Shown here: piece after piece, positions 52,201 through 63,299 of the stretch
How the letters are laid out: every line of letters begins with the position of its first letter
Numbering within the stretch: the stretch's first letter is position 1
NCBI GenBank assembly: GCA_035771165.1
Contig: JAWNZC010000470.1
Span: forward strand, 3,076,501-3,140,500
Direction: 5' to 3'
Length of the DNA stretch: 64,000 nucleotides
Origin: Paragorgia papillata
Lineage: Eukaryota > Cnidaria > Anthozoa > Scleralcyonacea > Coralliidae
The notes under the pieces: model-generated
The model's database searches: none
Told to the model about the DNA's origin: nothing
Seen by the model: only the letters and a program-made list of their open reading frames with translations
Position numbers and translations under genes: made by a program

Positions 52201-55200
52201 ACATGCATGACAACAAATCAGCCACATACACATTAGCATAAAATAAAACAATTTGCAAGACACTTGCTTTGTTAAACGAACGTACTAAAAACTGTAAGTT
52301 CAAAATTATATTTCGATCAATTCACCACAATTACAAAAAGCATAAAAAAGATAGGCTCATGCTAAACTTGAAACTCAGAAATTGTCTGCATCAAAGAAGC
52401 CCGTTTAAAAGAAAAGAAAATAATCAAATACGTAATGGAAACTAGGAGAAAATCTTAAGAAAAACACGGATTTAAGATGTCAATATAAATAGATGTCGAA
52501 AAGACTGATGTATAAAAAGTATGACAGGTGCATAAAACATTTTATATTTCAAAAATCACAAGCTAGAATCCCTATTAGATTGGATAAAAAAGAACAAAAC
52601 ACTTACTGTCTCCTGGATTAATCCTCCACATTCAGTATAAATCACATACAGATTGACAAGACGTGGGAATCATTAAAATATATATAATGTAAAACAGTAA
52701 AAACACTAAAACCATTCGACATTCGTATTACAGTAAAAGGCCGCTATTGTCGCCATTTCTACAACCAGAGTTTGATGTTCGAAATGTTTTGGCGAAGGAT
52801 ATTGCACTTCACATGCCTTTATCTTTAAATTCACTAATCCAGTAAATTTCCCGGCGTAAAAAACAAAGAAATTCAGTGCTGAAATACATCCATCGTCCAC
52901 TCCACACCGGTTATCAACCGCGGCCGTGTAAAAAACTGTTAAAAAGTCCCAGGGCGAGTTCCTTTTGCCCTTATAAATCCGCCATTTTGTGGCGACAATT
53001 TTTTGACTGACAGGAGATAGGAGCCCGCATTCTAGGTATATTATTTCTATGGGCACAACCCTCTTATATCTTATAACACTAATCACACTAATTCATGCAC
53101 CACAATAGTTCACAAAACTGGATAAGATTCGTAATTTGCAAATGGGTTCAGAGATCAAAGTCTCCTGTCCTTGGGTGGCCATAGAATTACAACTCGCAAT
53201 TTTTCCTATCCTTGGGTGGTCATAGAATTACAACTCGCAAATTTTCGTAATTTTTCCAATCTCACGACCAACAATTATACAAATTCTCTTCATTTCAATA
53301 TGAATTAACATTTCCATAATAATCACATTAATTAATGGTCCCCTTCACTTCCAATAACAATGAAGACCAACACACAACACGGTCGATTATATATCCACTG
53401 ACAACAGAACAAACAACGAAACTACAATAACAACGTATGACCATAACTAAACACAAAAACAAACAAACAAACACATACACACACAAGTCATCCATGACAA
53501 CGAACCAAACGAAAATTAACCAAACCTACATGTTAATGAGATTAATATATAGATGACGGCAGACACGAACCAAAATCTGAAACGGACATCAACAACATTC
53601 CCACAAACTTTCTGATTCCATTCCGAATTCTTAACACATTAAAACAAAAACGTGACAAACAAAAAACTAACATAGCCATCTTTTATGAACATACAACAAA
53701 CAACACTACCCCCTACACTGACAATACGACAGAAATGCCGGGTACATCCTCCTCACCTACTGAGTGAACGAAATACTTTCACTCATACTAAACAACAACT
53801 TCTTTACATTTAACAATAAATACTTTCTACCAATTCATGGCACAGCAATGGGCTCACAAGTAGCTCCTACTTATGCTAATATATTCATGTAACCGACATG
53901 TAAGTCCTTAAAAAACAAATGCTCTTAAATGCAGCAAACGGACTAATTCCAATTGAATGATGACATTTTGCATTATGGACACGTGGTATTTACAGTATGC
54001 CCTCAATGAATTTTTAGAATATTTAAACAAATTCCACCCAACAATTAAATTTGACTATACACACTCCTACAAATCTGTTAACTTTCTCGTTACCACAGTT
54101 TACATCAATAGAACAACAAACTTAAATCAGACCTGTACATAAAACCAACAGACAAAACAGTCAACACTACTTCTACATAATTCCTTCCATCCAAAGTCTT
54201 GCAAATATAGTATCGTCTATAGTCATGCACTTTGATATTGCCGCATTATCGCAGATGATACTAAATTACATCTGAGACTAAACAACCTTTCAGTTATACT
54301 GATCAACCGTGGTTAGAAACAATACCGGCTGCTTTTCAACAGGTCAAACAACATACACAACTGGAACTACTAAACAAGGAACAACACAAAACTGACAACA
54401 AAAGCCTTATATTTTCCATTCCATGCAACAACAATAAAACGTACATTGAACAAATATTACGAAAACATTCGCACATAATAGAACAAGATCCAACATTGAG
54501 CATTCTCTGGCCAGAAGCACCAATTGTAGCGTATCAAAGAAATAAGGATCTTAAGGATTCTCTTATTCGTGCTAAACTACAAGATGATAATTATATAACA
54601 AACAATACTCAATACAAGACAGAATACAGTACATCAACTGAGACAAAGTTGACTCAAATTGTTCTATCTTCACCCAATTGGGCCCCAAATCCCCACAAAT
54701 TCTATCTACAGGGATACTGGGTTACCCCAACTAACCCCTAACGACACCATACATCCAATGACGTAATAATAATAATATTTTAACAGGGAGCCCATGTCAC
54801 CGAAGTGTTTTTCAATGGGGCCCTGTGTAACATAAATGAAATAAGTAAATATAAGATAGTAAAAAAAATATATGATTACATATAGTAGCAGTTAAGAGGA
54901 TAATTTGCCAAGTTTAAGTTTGAACAATGACAGTGACTTAATGTCATGAAAGTCAGGAGTTAAATTGTTAAAATCGTTCAGAGCGTGATAAATTAATTTA
55001 TGTTTTCCCCAGTTCGTCTTAGCTTTAGGTAAGTGGAATTTGGCCTTGTTTCTTCTAGTATGGTATTTGTGGAAATTGCTATTTGGTAGTAGTTCAAATC
55101 TTGAATCAAAAAAATTGTTTAGACATTTAAAAATAAAGATACAGCGATGCTCGTGACGTCGATCGTTTAGGCGTTTCCAGTTTAGGGTTTCCAAGGCTTG

Positions 55201-58200
55201 AGTGGCAGAAGAGCGAGCGAGTTGGTTTGTTATTATCTTGGCTGATTTGTTCTGTTTAGTTTGTAAAGTGTTCATCAAAGTTAGGTTGTTCTTATCACCC
55301 CATATAATATCTGCATAATCAAATAAAGGAAGGATAAGTGCGTTGAATAAGGTAAGACGGGCGTCAGTTGGTAGTAATAACGAACATTTATAAACCAACC
55401 GATCTCATTACACCTCCGACGACTGACTGAGTAACTAATCACTAACTGATATGACTACCAACAAGTGAACAAGACTTGAAGACTGCTCTTGCAAAATGAA
55501 GGCACGACGCGTTGGTTTTTCAAGAAATAACAACAACTTCGGTAAGCACACACTTTTATTTATATTTATTAGCCTCGTTCTATGCTGTTTATTGTTTATT
55601 TTCCAACATAATTACATCGACTGACAAACCCAAATCCCTCCTGAAGAGACCACAAGAAGGTCGAAACAATTGTCGAGGGTTATGTCCTATGTACTATATA
55701 TACTGAATATTACTTACGTATCTTTAATCCTTTCTTATAATTGTTTAACTTACACCTTCAACCGTCGTTGCCTTCGCAAGTTAACAAAAAATACAGCAAG
55801 ATGCGCTTTTTGGCCTAAGGCTATATACCGCATACTAATGCAATTTATATTCATCTACATTCTATAACCCCAGTGTTTGTCCAATTACCTACATCTTATT
55901 CAAAAAATCACTACACTGCATGTCCAACAGCGGTTCCGCGTCACTTTTTCATACGCAAAATAGCCAGAGGCTAATTGTGCTTTTTATTCAAATTCCCTTC
56001 TCCCTCATTTATCAACATTACACAACTAAAACTCCTATGTGGTTCCCATTAACTGCACTTTAACTTATAAATATATATATATCCAATGAAAACTACCAAT
56101 GAGAACTTCGGAAATTTGAAATGTAGGAGTTTTATTTGTACATTAAATGTACTGGAATTTCGGTACTTACATAATAGATTTAGTTATCAATTATATTTAA
56201 TAGTTATTTCATGTTTCAGGGGCCTGAGAAGTCAAAATATGATGGTGTTTTTGAGGTACCGTTTCCCACTAATTTCTCTTATGCAAATTTCTTATTTTGT
56301 TTTGCTTTTAATAATAATAATATAATTATTATTATTATTATTTCATATAACGAGTGTTTGTTTACTTGCAAATATAAAATTGTATTACAAATATAGTCTC
56401 TGGTTCCTGTCAATGGTTTATTATCAGGAGATAAAGTAAAACCGGTAAGTATTTTTAAATTGCTTATATTATATGGACACTATCTCCTGCAACAGAGAAT
56501 CGTATTTCTTGTAAGTCATACTATTTTTGAAAGTTGCGGCTTTTCTCATGATCCACGCTATTTTTTGTAAGTCACGTTATTACTCGTGAGTCACGCTATT
56601 TATTTTATTTATTAACATTTGTATCTAACTGATACCGGAGAAACAACAATAGGACTCGAGGTCCTAAGATCGAATTGTTGATTTTACGGAGGGGGAAAAC
56701 CGGAGAAAAACCCTCGAAGCACAGGAGAGTTCAATAACTCTACTCGCATGACTTCCAAGCTCAAGCCCGTGACAAGGATTACGCTATTTCCGTAAGTCCC
56801 GCTATGCTTGTTGAACGTCCCAGGTATTCCATGTAAACCCGGGATGAAAAGCGTCCCGTCCCGGCAAACGCCCCGTCCCGCCTTCCATATAAACAGCCCC
56901 TAATGCACGCTATTTCTATTGAGTCACGTTATTTCTTGTAAGTCACGCTATTTCTTGTGAGTAATTAATATAAATTAATTAATAATGGCTATTTATGGAA
57001 AGTCACGCTATTTCTCGCTATTTTATTGTGAGTCACGTTTTTACTCGTCAGATACGATAATTCTCGTAAGCCACGTTATTATTCGCGAGTGACGCTATTT
57101 CTCGCAAGTCACGCTATTTCTTGTGAGTTACGCTATTATAATTATAATGAATATGAGTAACGAAGTGGATCACTTGGTTGCTCTGGGTGCATTGGGTTGG
57201 GAGCCGCTCAAAGCTGGAAGGAAAAAAAACAAAGCAAAAATGATGTTTAAATTATTAAACGAAGTGGGTCCTAAGTCTCTCGCTGATCTTTTTATGTACA
57301 AAAGTGAGATTTCAGGCTATGAACTTCGGAACACCTCAAATACTCTTTGTTTACCTCGTACCAATAGCATGAAAAAAGTTTCATGTTTGACGGGGCATAC
57401 TTATGGAATTCTTTACCAAAAGAAATTAGGGAGAGTAATTCCCTTTCATGTTTTGAAAATAAAATCGCTACTCACATTATTGACTAACGTACGAAATCTA
57501 TATAATTTTTGTAAATAGCTTTCTTCTACAATCAACTACATGTAACTAGCTTTCGTTCTACTATAACCCTATCTAATACTCATGTAAATAGTTTTCTACT
57601 ACTATTTTTACTATATCTTGTATATTTATATTTAATGTTTTACACGCCCCTCGTGGAAATCAGCTCGTGTTGACGGGGTTAGCGTGTATAAATAAAGTCA
57701 TCATCATCATCATTAGTCGTGAATCACGATATTTTTCGTAAGTCATGCTATTTCTGGCAAGTCACGCTATTTCTGGCAAGTCACGCTATATTTCGTGAGT
57801 CACGCTATTTCTGGCAAGTCACCCTTTTTGTTGCGAGTGACGCTATTTCTGCCAAGTCACGCTATCTCTGGCAAGTCGCCCTATTTGTCGTGAGTCACGC
57901 TATTTCTGGCAAGTCACCCTATTTCTGGCAAGTCACGCTATTTCTGGCAAGTCACGTTATTTGTCGTGAGTCACGCTATTATATATAGATTTCTACTGAA
58001 CTACTTCTATAAAACAACGTTAAGCAAGGGCAACTCAACAATAGAGGTAACTTAGAATATGTTGAGTTGTATTCATGTCTACTTTTCTAACTATTTCGAT
58101 ATTTGTTAACATTGATCAGATATAAAAATTATTGTGTGTTTCTTTGCTCGGCCTGATGGCTGTTTATCCTTATTTTAGATCCTTTTAAATTCGAATCTTC

Positions 58201-58314
58201 ATGTGGATGTACTGGGAAGAGTATGGGACTTATCTGATGTTGACAAAGATGGAATGCTTGATAAAGATGAATTTGCTGTTGTAAGTATATCATTGTACTA
58301 TAGGTCCCCTTAGG

Positions 58315-58387
<73 letters not shown>

Positions 58388-59020
58388 GGTTGGAAGGATG
58401 GGTGGTTGGCTTTCTAGGTGGATGGTGGCTAGTGGTTGGGAGGGAGGTTGGTTTGATATGGGTGGTTGACCGGTTGACTGGCTGCAAACTGGTTAGATAA
58501 TTGGATATCTGTAAATTATTTTTAGGTGATGTATTTAGTATACAAAGCATTAGATGGAGAAGCAGTTCCACATATACTACCTCCGAGGTTAATACCTCCT
58601 TCCAAAAGATTGTTGGTTCGAGGATCACCGAGCGTATCCCCTGGCGTGTCTCCCACACCAAAAATGGTTACATCATCAGTTGCACATGTGAGAATATGTT
58701 TAATTTAGCTTCAATCTTAGTATTACACACGTAAAGATCTTGGACTTGTTACATGTTTTCCTTTTGCAGCAGACTTGTAGTAAGTTGTCAAACATGTTGT
58801 AGCAATGCAGTTGATTCAATCAATTTGTTACAACTTTCCAACGTCAAACCTGCATGTTTTATCGTCATCATTATCATGATCTTTGTCATCATTATCATTA
58901 TCATTATCATCATCATCAAGCGGTCAGTCAAATGATTTATTGTAAGTTAAATATATTATTTAAAAATAGGGGGGGAGGGGGAATCATCGTCATCATCATA
59001 ACCATTATTATTATTATTAC

Positions 59021-59076
<56 letters not shown>

Positions 59077-62000
59077 GGGTTCGAATGATGTTCCGTGGGT
59101 AGTTACTCCTGCTGAGAAATCAAAATATGATGCAATGTTTAAAACAGCTGATAATGATAATGATAACTTGGTAACAGGTATTTCTATTAATATTTGATTT
59201 TTAGATTTTATAAAAGAGATCTTTTGTTCCTTTTCGTACGAGATAATTTACAAGTTTTGGAAAAACAACTTGTGATTTTTAGTCACAAGATCGCAAAGGC
59301 CAGTTTATATGCATATAACAAAAATATATCGCATTCTTCAGCGGTATAACAGGGACTTTAAGATGCTAGGACGACGGTGGCGGTTAAAACGCAAGATACG
59401 TTTTACAATCTGAAGAAGTCGCGGTTATCTGACCGTATTATATTTGATATTTGAAGCTAGTTTGATGACTTCCGAAGTGCCCCAGTATTGCTAAAATGAT
59501 TGTAGTATCTGTATTGAAGTCAACCTCAAGCAACAGTTCTCATCGTTTGACCGTCGACGTCGTCCTGAAGACGTGAAAATGCTCGAAGTGGCGTTGTATA
59601 AAGAACAATGACGGTGTTGAGATTGCTCTGGGACTAAAAATTATTCATTCTCTTTGTTTTGCAAAAATAATTCATTTGTTTAGAGGACGTCGTCGTCGAC
59701 TCGAGGTTGACGTCGTAGATGTTAAAGTCCCTAAGGGACCGATTACATGAGCTGGGCTAGCCCGGTTAACCAGACTGACTCGTGTCACGAAATTCTTTCC
59801 TCGGCCGCAAAAGGAGATTTTAATCAACGTTAGGGTTCGTTTACATCTAAACTAAACCAATTCTTCTTTGCACATTTAGTTTATGCGAGTTTGAAAACCA
59901 CAGTGAGATCCTAATCAATCGCGTGAGCCACCGGGCTAGCCCGGCTCATGTAATCAGCACCTAAAGCCTGGTTTCCATATAGCCGTAAGAGCCGGCGGCA
60001 TGTCTGCGGCAAGGGGCAATGGTCCAATCGCATACAGCTTTTTATTGCTGGCTAATTCAACACTGTCTATGACTGGACCATCGCCCCTTACCGCAACCAT
60101 GCCGCCGGCTCTTACGGCTATATGGAAACCAGGCTTTAAGTTTGTTTTCCTGCACGAGGCGGAATTTTTCCCGCGGAGCGGAAATTTTCTTTGTCTTGTG
60201 ATTTCTTGGGTGGAACTAATTAGAAAAGACAAAGAAAAATTCCGCTCCGAGCGCAAAATTCCGCCTAGTGGAAAACCGGATTAACAATAAGATGTATACG
60301 TAAGCGACTAGACTTTCTCAAAGTCCTTTTCAAACATTTTTGACCTTTCGGTTCCTCGTTGAAAAGGACTTTTCCCACCTGCAGCGCGCCAAAATTCACC
60401 GGTGAATTTTTCGACCGGTGACGTAATTCGGGCTAATAATTATATTCAGGCTAAATTGCTATGCAAGTGCTATCTTTGGAAGTTGGAGTTAAACAGACTC
60501 TTGAAAACGTTTTAGTAGGGGTAGAACCACTTTCCATTGCATGTACGACAACCCGAAACACGTCAAACAGGGCGATGTAAATTTCAGCGATTTCCCGCCA
60601 GAATATTTAATAAGATTCAAAAACCTGCAAGCGAAACAAGTCCGTCTCTTTCCTCCCGCTTTTCCGCTCTCCCGCCTTTCCACCCGCCCGCAAAAACTAG
60701 CGCTAAGAGGCGGACTTGGAGCAAGTCTAGTAAGCGACTGACTCGTGTCCAGCCGTCTGGGTGTGCGGGGCCTGACAGGTCGTTTTTTCATTCCCATATA
60801 ATACTCCGTCGAAAAAATACAAACCTCAATTTTTCGTTGCGACCTAACCCCCCCCCCCCCCCCCCTATTGTGAATCTAAGACGGACGCAGACGTCTGAGA
60901 TAATACTGAGACGACTGGGCACGAGTCATGATTAGCGAATCTTTCTTTAACAAATTTTTCTAACAGTATTAAGAGATTATAAATTATTGTAATAATATTG
61001 TAATGGCAGGCTTCCGCATTTAGTGTATCGAAATATTTATTTTAAATAGGTGATGAAGTAAAAAATATATTTATGGCGTCTAGATTACCTCAGACTTCGC
61101 TAGCCCATATATGGTATGTTGTCATAACTCTATGTTGACTGTTGAAAAATCATGGACAAAAAAAACTCGCAAGTTGCAGGAAGGGTGTTACACGTTCAGC
61201 AACTTGCGAACTTTGTTGCAAGTTGCAGCAAAAAGTAGAACCCATCCAACTTTTCTTGCAACTTGCAACACGGCAAAAATAACAAAATCGCAAGTTGCTA
61301 CGGGGTGTTACACGTGCGATTTTTTTGCAACCTGCAACATTCAGGCTATTTGTTGCAAGTTGGAAGAAAAATCGCCTGCAGACTACACGGATGTGAGGGC
61401 ATCGAATGTTTAGAATGTTAAAAGTTATGAAGATTTATATAATAACCTGATTCTATGTGTATTTTCATAACACCGCTGTCCAACGTATTGCGCCTGCGCA
61501 AGTTCCCGACTAAAAACTCAAAAAAGTGCAGGAAACTATATTGTTATTATGTAATTCAACGTGACTGCTACACATTTTTTGACGCAGATGACGTCACAGC
61601 ATGGTAAAAGCGTCAGTAAACCAGTTGGTTGCCTTTCGTGGGCTACCTTTTTGTTCTTACCACGTTGTGACATCTGCACATCTATACATGAACCTAAATA
61701 TACAAGCATCTCGTGTTCTTGGTATAGAATTGGTTGTTAATACTTGTTTCTATGGAGACAATGTGCGGCAATTGCTACGTCACTCCACATGCCGGTGTGA
61801 GGGCGATGAGTTACCTCCCCCCCCCCCCCCCCTCTGGATGGGTGATCATTACTCACTCGGCCTCTAGATGCGAACGCATCTTGTAAGAGGTTTGTGATTT
61901 CTGGGGACTGACTCTAGTCAAGTGATATACATCTCCAGGGATGAATGACTTTCTATATTTTTCTAGAATTAATCTAATTTAATCTAATCTAATCTAATAT

Positions 62001-63299
62001 AATATAATCTAATCTAATCTAATCTGATCTAATTTAATCTAATCTAATATAACAAAGGGTAACTCACCCCAACACTAATCCAAAATGTTTCCTTTTCAGG
62101 GGATTATGTGATGTGAACAACACGGGCCGTCTCAACGTCGAACAGTTTGCTCTTGCAATGCATCTCATTCATAATAAAGTAAGTATTTTGGTTTGACCAG
62201 AATGAACAAACGTTTATGACCCAGACCAACGGTAACTGTTTTGTGGTAGTCTATACACACCCAGAAATCACAAACCTCTTACAAGATGCGTTCGCCGCAG
62301 GCTTGCAGCAAATCTGTTAACATGTTATAACAGTGCTGTTAGCCTGTTAAATTCGTCAAGCCGCAAGCAGGTTTGCGGTCAACAGCTTGTTACTATTTTT
62401 TAAGTGCTGAGTCGTAAGTTGTTGATATAATCTGTAACAGGCTTATTGCTTTAAGAAAGGTCACAACAACTTGCAACAAGCTTGGAAACAAACTGCATTT
62501 CAGAATTATTCGCAATAAATCGGAGCAAGCCAAGTGAACGAATTTGACCCCGGCTTGATGACAAATTGTAACATGGCTAGACTGGCTAGCTGCACAATCT
62601 TGTACGATTCTGGTCTTGTAATGCATGTTCTCTCTACACGCTGTGTTTGATTAAGCTATAGATTAAGCTACTGTGTATGTGTCGTGTTCGTTCTTGTCTT
62701 TCAACGAATTAACCGACACATACTTTAAGTAGGACACGTGCAAGCTCTTCCTCGCTTCTAAAAACATAATATTGTAAAAGTAGCATATTTTAAGGGTCGT
62801 ATTTCATCAGAATTGTAAAACTGTGGAATTACGTACTTAAGTCCGCTCCTTCTAACGTCTTTGATGCCCTTTGAAGACTTATCTACACAAATTCTTGACG
62901 TATTTAGTTCACATTGACACATTCGATAACTACATTTGAATGTATCGTATAACGTCCCCCCCCCCGTTTTATTTCTTTTCTTCTTTTTATTTTAAACCTT
63001 TAACCTAGATTTCATTGGTGAGTACCTTGCATGAGATTGTGTTTAACCAGTTTTCGGCATATTAGATTTATCTTTATTTTTTACGTCTCTTTTGGTCCTG
63101 TTCTCTTAGTCCTGTATGGAAATAATTTATAAATTTATTTAATGTTAACATTAAGCTGATAAACTATAATTTTAATATCTAGGTAAAAGGCATAGAACCA
63201 CCTCAAACATTACCGCCAGAGATGATCCCTCCTTCCATGCGGGTTGCTGGTCAAACTCTGGTCGTGCCTGCAACCACCACGCTTGATGATGTAAATAAG
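46266..63299 (+). CDS. EPS15: EPS15/EPS15L1-type endocytic adaptor, N-terminal three EH domains
   Basis: Fourteen phase-consistent exons: 46266-46298 (ATG), 48160-48204, 48376-48465, 48743-48790, 49605-49700, 51230-51295, 56220-56255, 56397-56444, 58179-58280, 58526-58687, 59078-59177, 61050-61113, 62100-62178 and 63183-63299, 362 codons so far. EH1 spans about residues 12-105 ([37 protein letters not shown]). EH2 spans about 127-215 ([34 protein letters not shown] with a canonical EF-hand loop). EH3 spans about 250-340 ([24 protein letters not shown] loop, [16 protein letters not shown]). EH domains bind NPF peptides; EPS15 proteins act at clathrin-coated pits with AP-2 and epsin. The coiled coil, DPF repeats and ubiquitin-interacting motifs would lie beyond the right edge. 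Linker residues 220-238 are Ser/Pro-rich. EPS15 and EPS15L1 cannot be separated here. Confidence 0.95.
48843..49092. mobile_element. Two tandem copies of a TTAA-type MITE
   Basis: Each copy (about 48846-48963 and 48974-49092) has CCCTTTCACTCCCAA at the left and TTGGGAGTGAAA at the right, and TTAA borders three of the four ends. The copies are about 85% identical. Related interior (ACTCTGTCTAAYGCCAGA) recurs at 20970, 24930 and 35540. Confidence 0.65.
49845..49970 (+). repeat. tRNA-derived SINE
   Basis: A box TAGCTCAATGGTTAGAGTG and B box GGTTTGAACTC at normal spacing, then a tail shared with 22040-22145 (TTCTAAGTAAAATAG). It lacks a closed acceptor stem. Confidence 0.65.
50257..50381. repeat. 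(CTTTA)n microsatellite
   Basis: About 25 perfect pentamer units. Confidence 0.95.
50440..51200. repeat. SINE remnants split by a hAT MITE
   Basis: AACTCTGAGCTCCAGAYGGGAC to the left of 50501 and GACGGGACTCGAAGCCACC to the right of 51071 rejoin to the SINE sequence seen at 35940-36060. An opposed second copy follows at 51125-51200. Confidence 0.55.
50501..51071. mobile_element. hAT-type MITE
   Basis: CAGTGGCGGACACT and AGTGTCCGCCACTG termini flanked by GATGGGAC (50493-50500) and GACGGGAC (51072-51079), one mismatch in 8. The interior has G- and C-rich ends and repeats of ATGCCATTTCAGAGATCC. Confidence 0.75.
52027..53051. mobile_element. hAT-like TIR element with perfect 8-bp duplication
   Basis: CATAGAAATAATATACCTAG at the left and its exact inverse at the right, with 26 matching bases. 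The flanks are GGCACAAC at 52019-52026 and 53052-53059. A minus-strand open frame at 52706-53086 crosses the right end and ends with no recognised domain. It also contains two CGCCATTTTG motifs. Confidence 0.8.
53155..53255 (+). repeat. Short tandem duplication
   Basis: ATAGAATTACAACTCGCAA preceded by CCTTGGGTGG occurs twice, about 57 bp apart, inside the Penelope element. Confidence 0.7.
53590..54745 (+). pseudogene. Degraded Penelope-like reverse transcriptase
   Basis: Pieces in shifting frames: [20 protein letters not shown] then APTYANIFM (53790-53890), [20 protein letters not shown] (54010-54070), YKPTDK-like (54140), and [20 protein letters not shown] with [10 protein letters not shown] (54490-54570). 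The GTAMG-x-x-x-APTYAN-x-FM block and the IVAYRRNK-L-x-D-x-L-V-RAKL-like block are marks of Penelope-type reverse transcriptases. The catalytic aspartate segment is damaged by frameshifts. Confidence 0.7.
54765..55400 (-). pseudogene. 5'-truncated LINE (CR1/L2-type) with reverse transcriptase C-terminus
   Basis: The minus-strand frame 55398-54892 has [26 protein letters not shown] and [19 protein letters not shown], followed by [20 protein letters not shown], the thumb/C-terminal region of CR1/L2-type LINE reverse transcriptases. A 3' UTR with GGGCCCCATTGAAAAACAC and an (ATT)n tail at about 54765-54785 follows. The start is truncated, as usual for LINE insertions. Confidence 0.75.
55636..55679 (+). 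ncRNA. Hammerhead ribozyme in Penelope terminal repeat
   Basis: Helix I CCCTC (55636-55640) pairs with GAGGG (55675-55679). Core CTGAAGA (55641-55647) fits CTGANGA. Stem II GACC (55648-55651) pairs with GGTC (55659-55662) around a 7-base loop. Then come GAAA (55663-55666), minimal helix III ACA/TGT, and predicted cleavage after C55674. All invariant core positions are satisfied. Confidence 0.85.
56508..57985 (+). repeat. 18-19-bp satellite split by a LINE
   Basis: Units like AGTCACGCTATTTCTGGCA occupy 56508-57140 (diverged, with a non-repeat insert at 56600-56880) and 57715-57985 (more homogeneous). The LINE at 57145-57716 separates them. Confidence 0.8.
57145..57716 (+). pseudogene. 5'-truncated LINE (CR1/L2-type) 3' end
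   Basis: An open frame to 57518 has [39 protein letters not shown] and [11 protein letters not shown], matching the C-terminal end of CR1/L2 reverse transcriptases (KSF-x-Y-x-GA-x-LWNSLP region, decayed). The 3' UTR with CACGCCCCTCGTGGAAATCA and GGGGTTAGCGTGTATAAATA ends in (TCA)n. Confidence 0.8.
58316..58386. repeat. (ATTG)n microsatellite
   Basis: About 17 perfect units in the intron 58281-58525. Confidence 0.95.
58985..59077 (+). repeat. (ATC)n/(ATT)n microsatellite reaching a splice acceptor
   Basis: The array ends ...TTATTATTAG and the AG is the acceptor of the EPS15-like exon 59078. A G-run (58969-58981) precedes it. Confidence 0.85.
59735..59961. mobile_element. PIF/Harbinger-like MITE
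   Basis: GGGACCGATTACATGAGCTG at the left, inverse at the right (CATGTAATCAGCACC), flanked by TAA (59732-59734, 59962-59964). Termini are shared with 42958-43555. Confidence 0.65.
59962..60138. mobile_element. MITE, long perfect arms
   Basis: Arms of about 60 bp starting TAAAGCCTGGTTTCCATATA and covering AAGAGCCGGCGGCATG, with about 50 bp of core. It starts where the previous element's duplication ends. Confidence 0.7.
60141..60280. mobile_element. MITE adjoining the previous one
   Basis: GAGGCGGAATTTTTCCCG with GCGGAA and CTTTGTCTT at the left, inverted at the right, ending GGAAAACCGG. Confidence 0.6.
61130..61385. repeat. GCAAGTTGCA-rich inverted repeat cluster
   Basis: TTGCAAGTTGCA-type motifs occur at least seven times in both orientations, with two copies of GGGTGTTACACGT. 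Probably a MITE with internal repeats. Confidence 0.5.
61870..62295. repeat. 36-bp perfect inverted repeat around exon 13 of the EPS15-like gene
   Basis: GCGAACGCATCTTGTAAGAG followed by GTTTGTGATTTCTGGG at 61870-61905 is exactly inverted at 62260-62295. The exon 62100-62178 and both its splice sites lie between. Confidence 0.85.
61970..62050. repeat. (TCTAA)n microsatellite
   Basis: About 14 TCTAA/TATAA pentamers, 50 bp before the acceptor of exon 62100. Confidence 0.9.

Larger units (their letters stand above)
51773..55910 (+). mobile_element. Penelope-like element with inverted terminal copies, invaded by two other elements
   Basis: Inverted arms of about 240 bp, 51773-52026 (continuing at 53052-53063) and 55675-55910, flank degraded Penelope-type coding. 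A hAT-like MITE (52027-53051) interrupts the left arm, and a LINE fragment (54765-55400) interrupts the body. A hammerhead motif ends exactly where the right arm begins. Lies in EPS15-like intron 51296-56219. Confidence 0.65.

Noticed and set aside
52706..53086. 126-codon minus-strand frame as a gene
   Set aside because: It runs across the end of a TIR element and its target duplication; no recognisable domain.
57719..57988. 89-codon open frame
   Set aside because: Translation of the 18-19-bp satellite.
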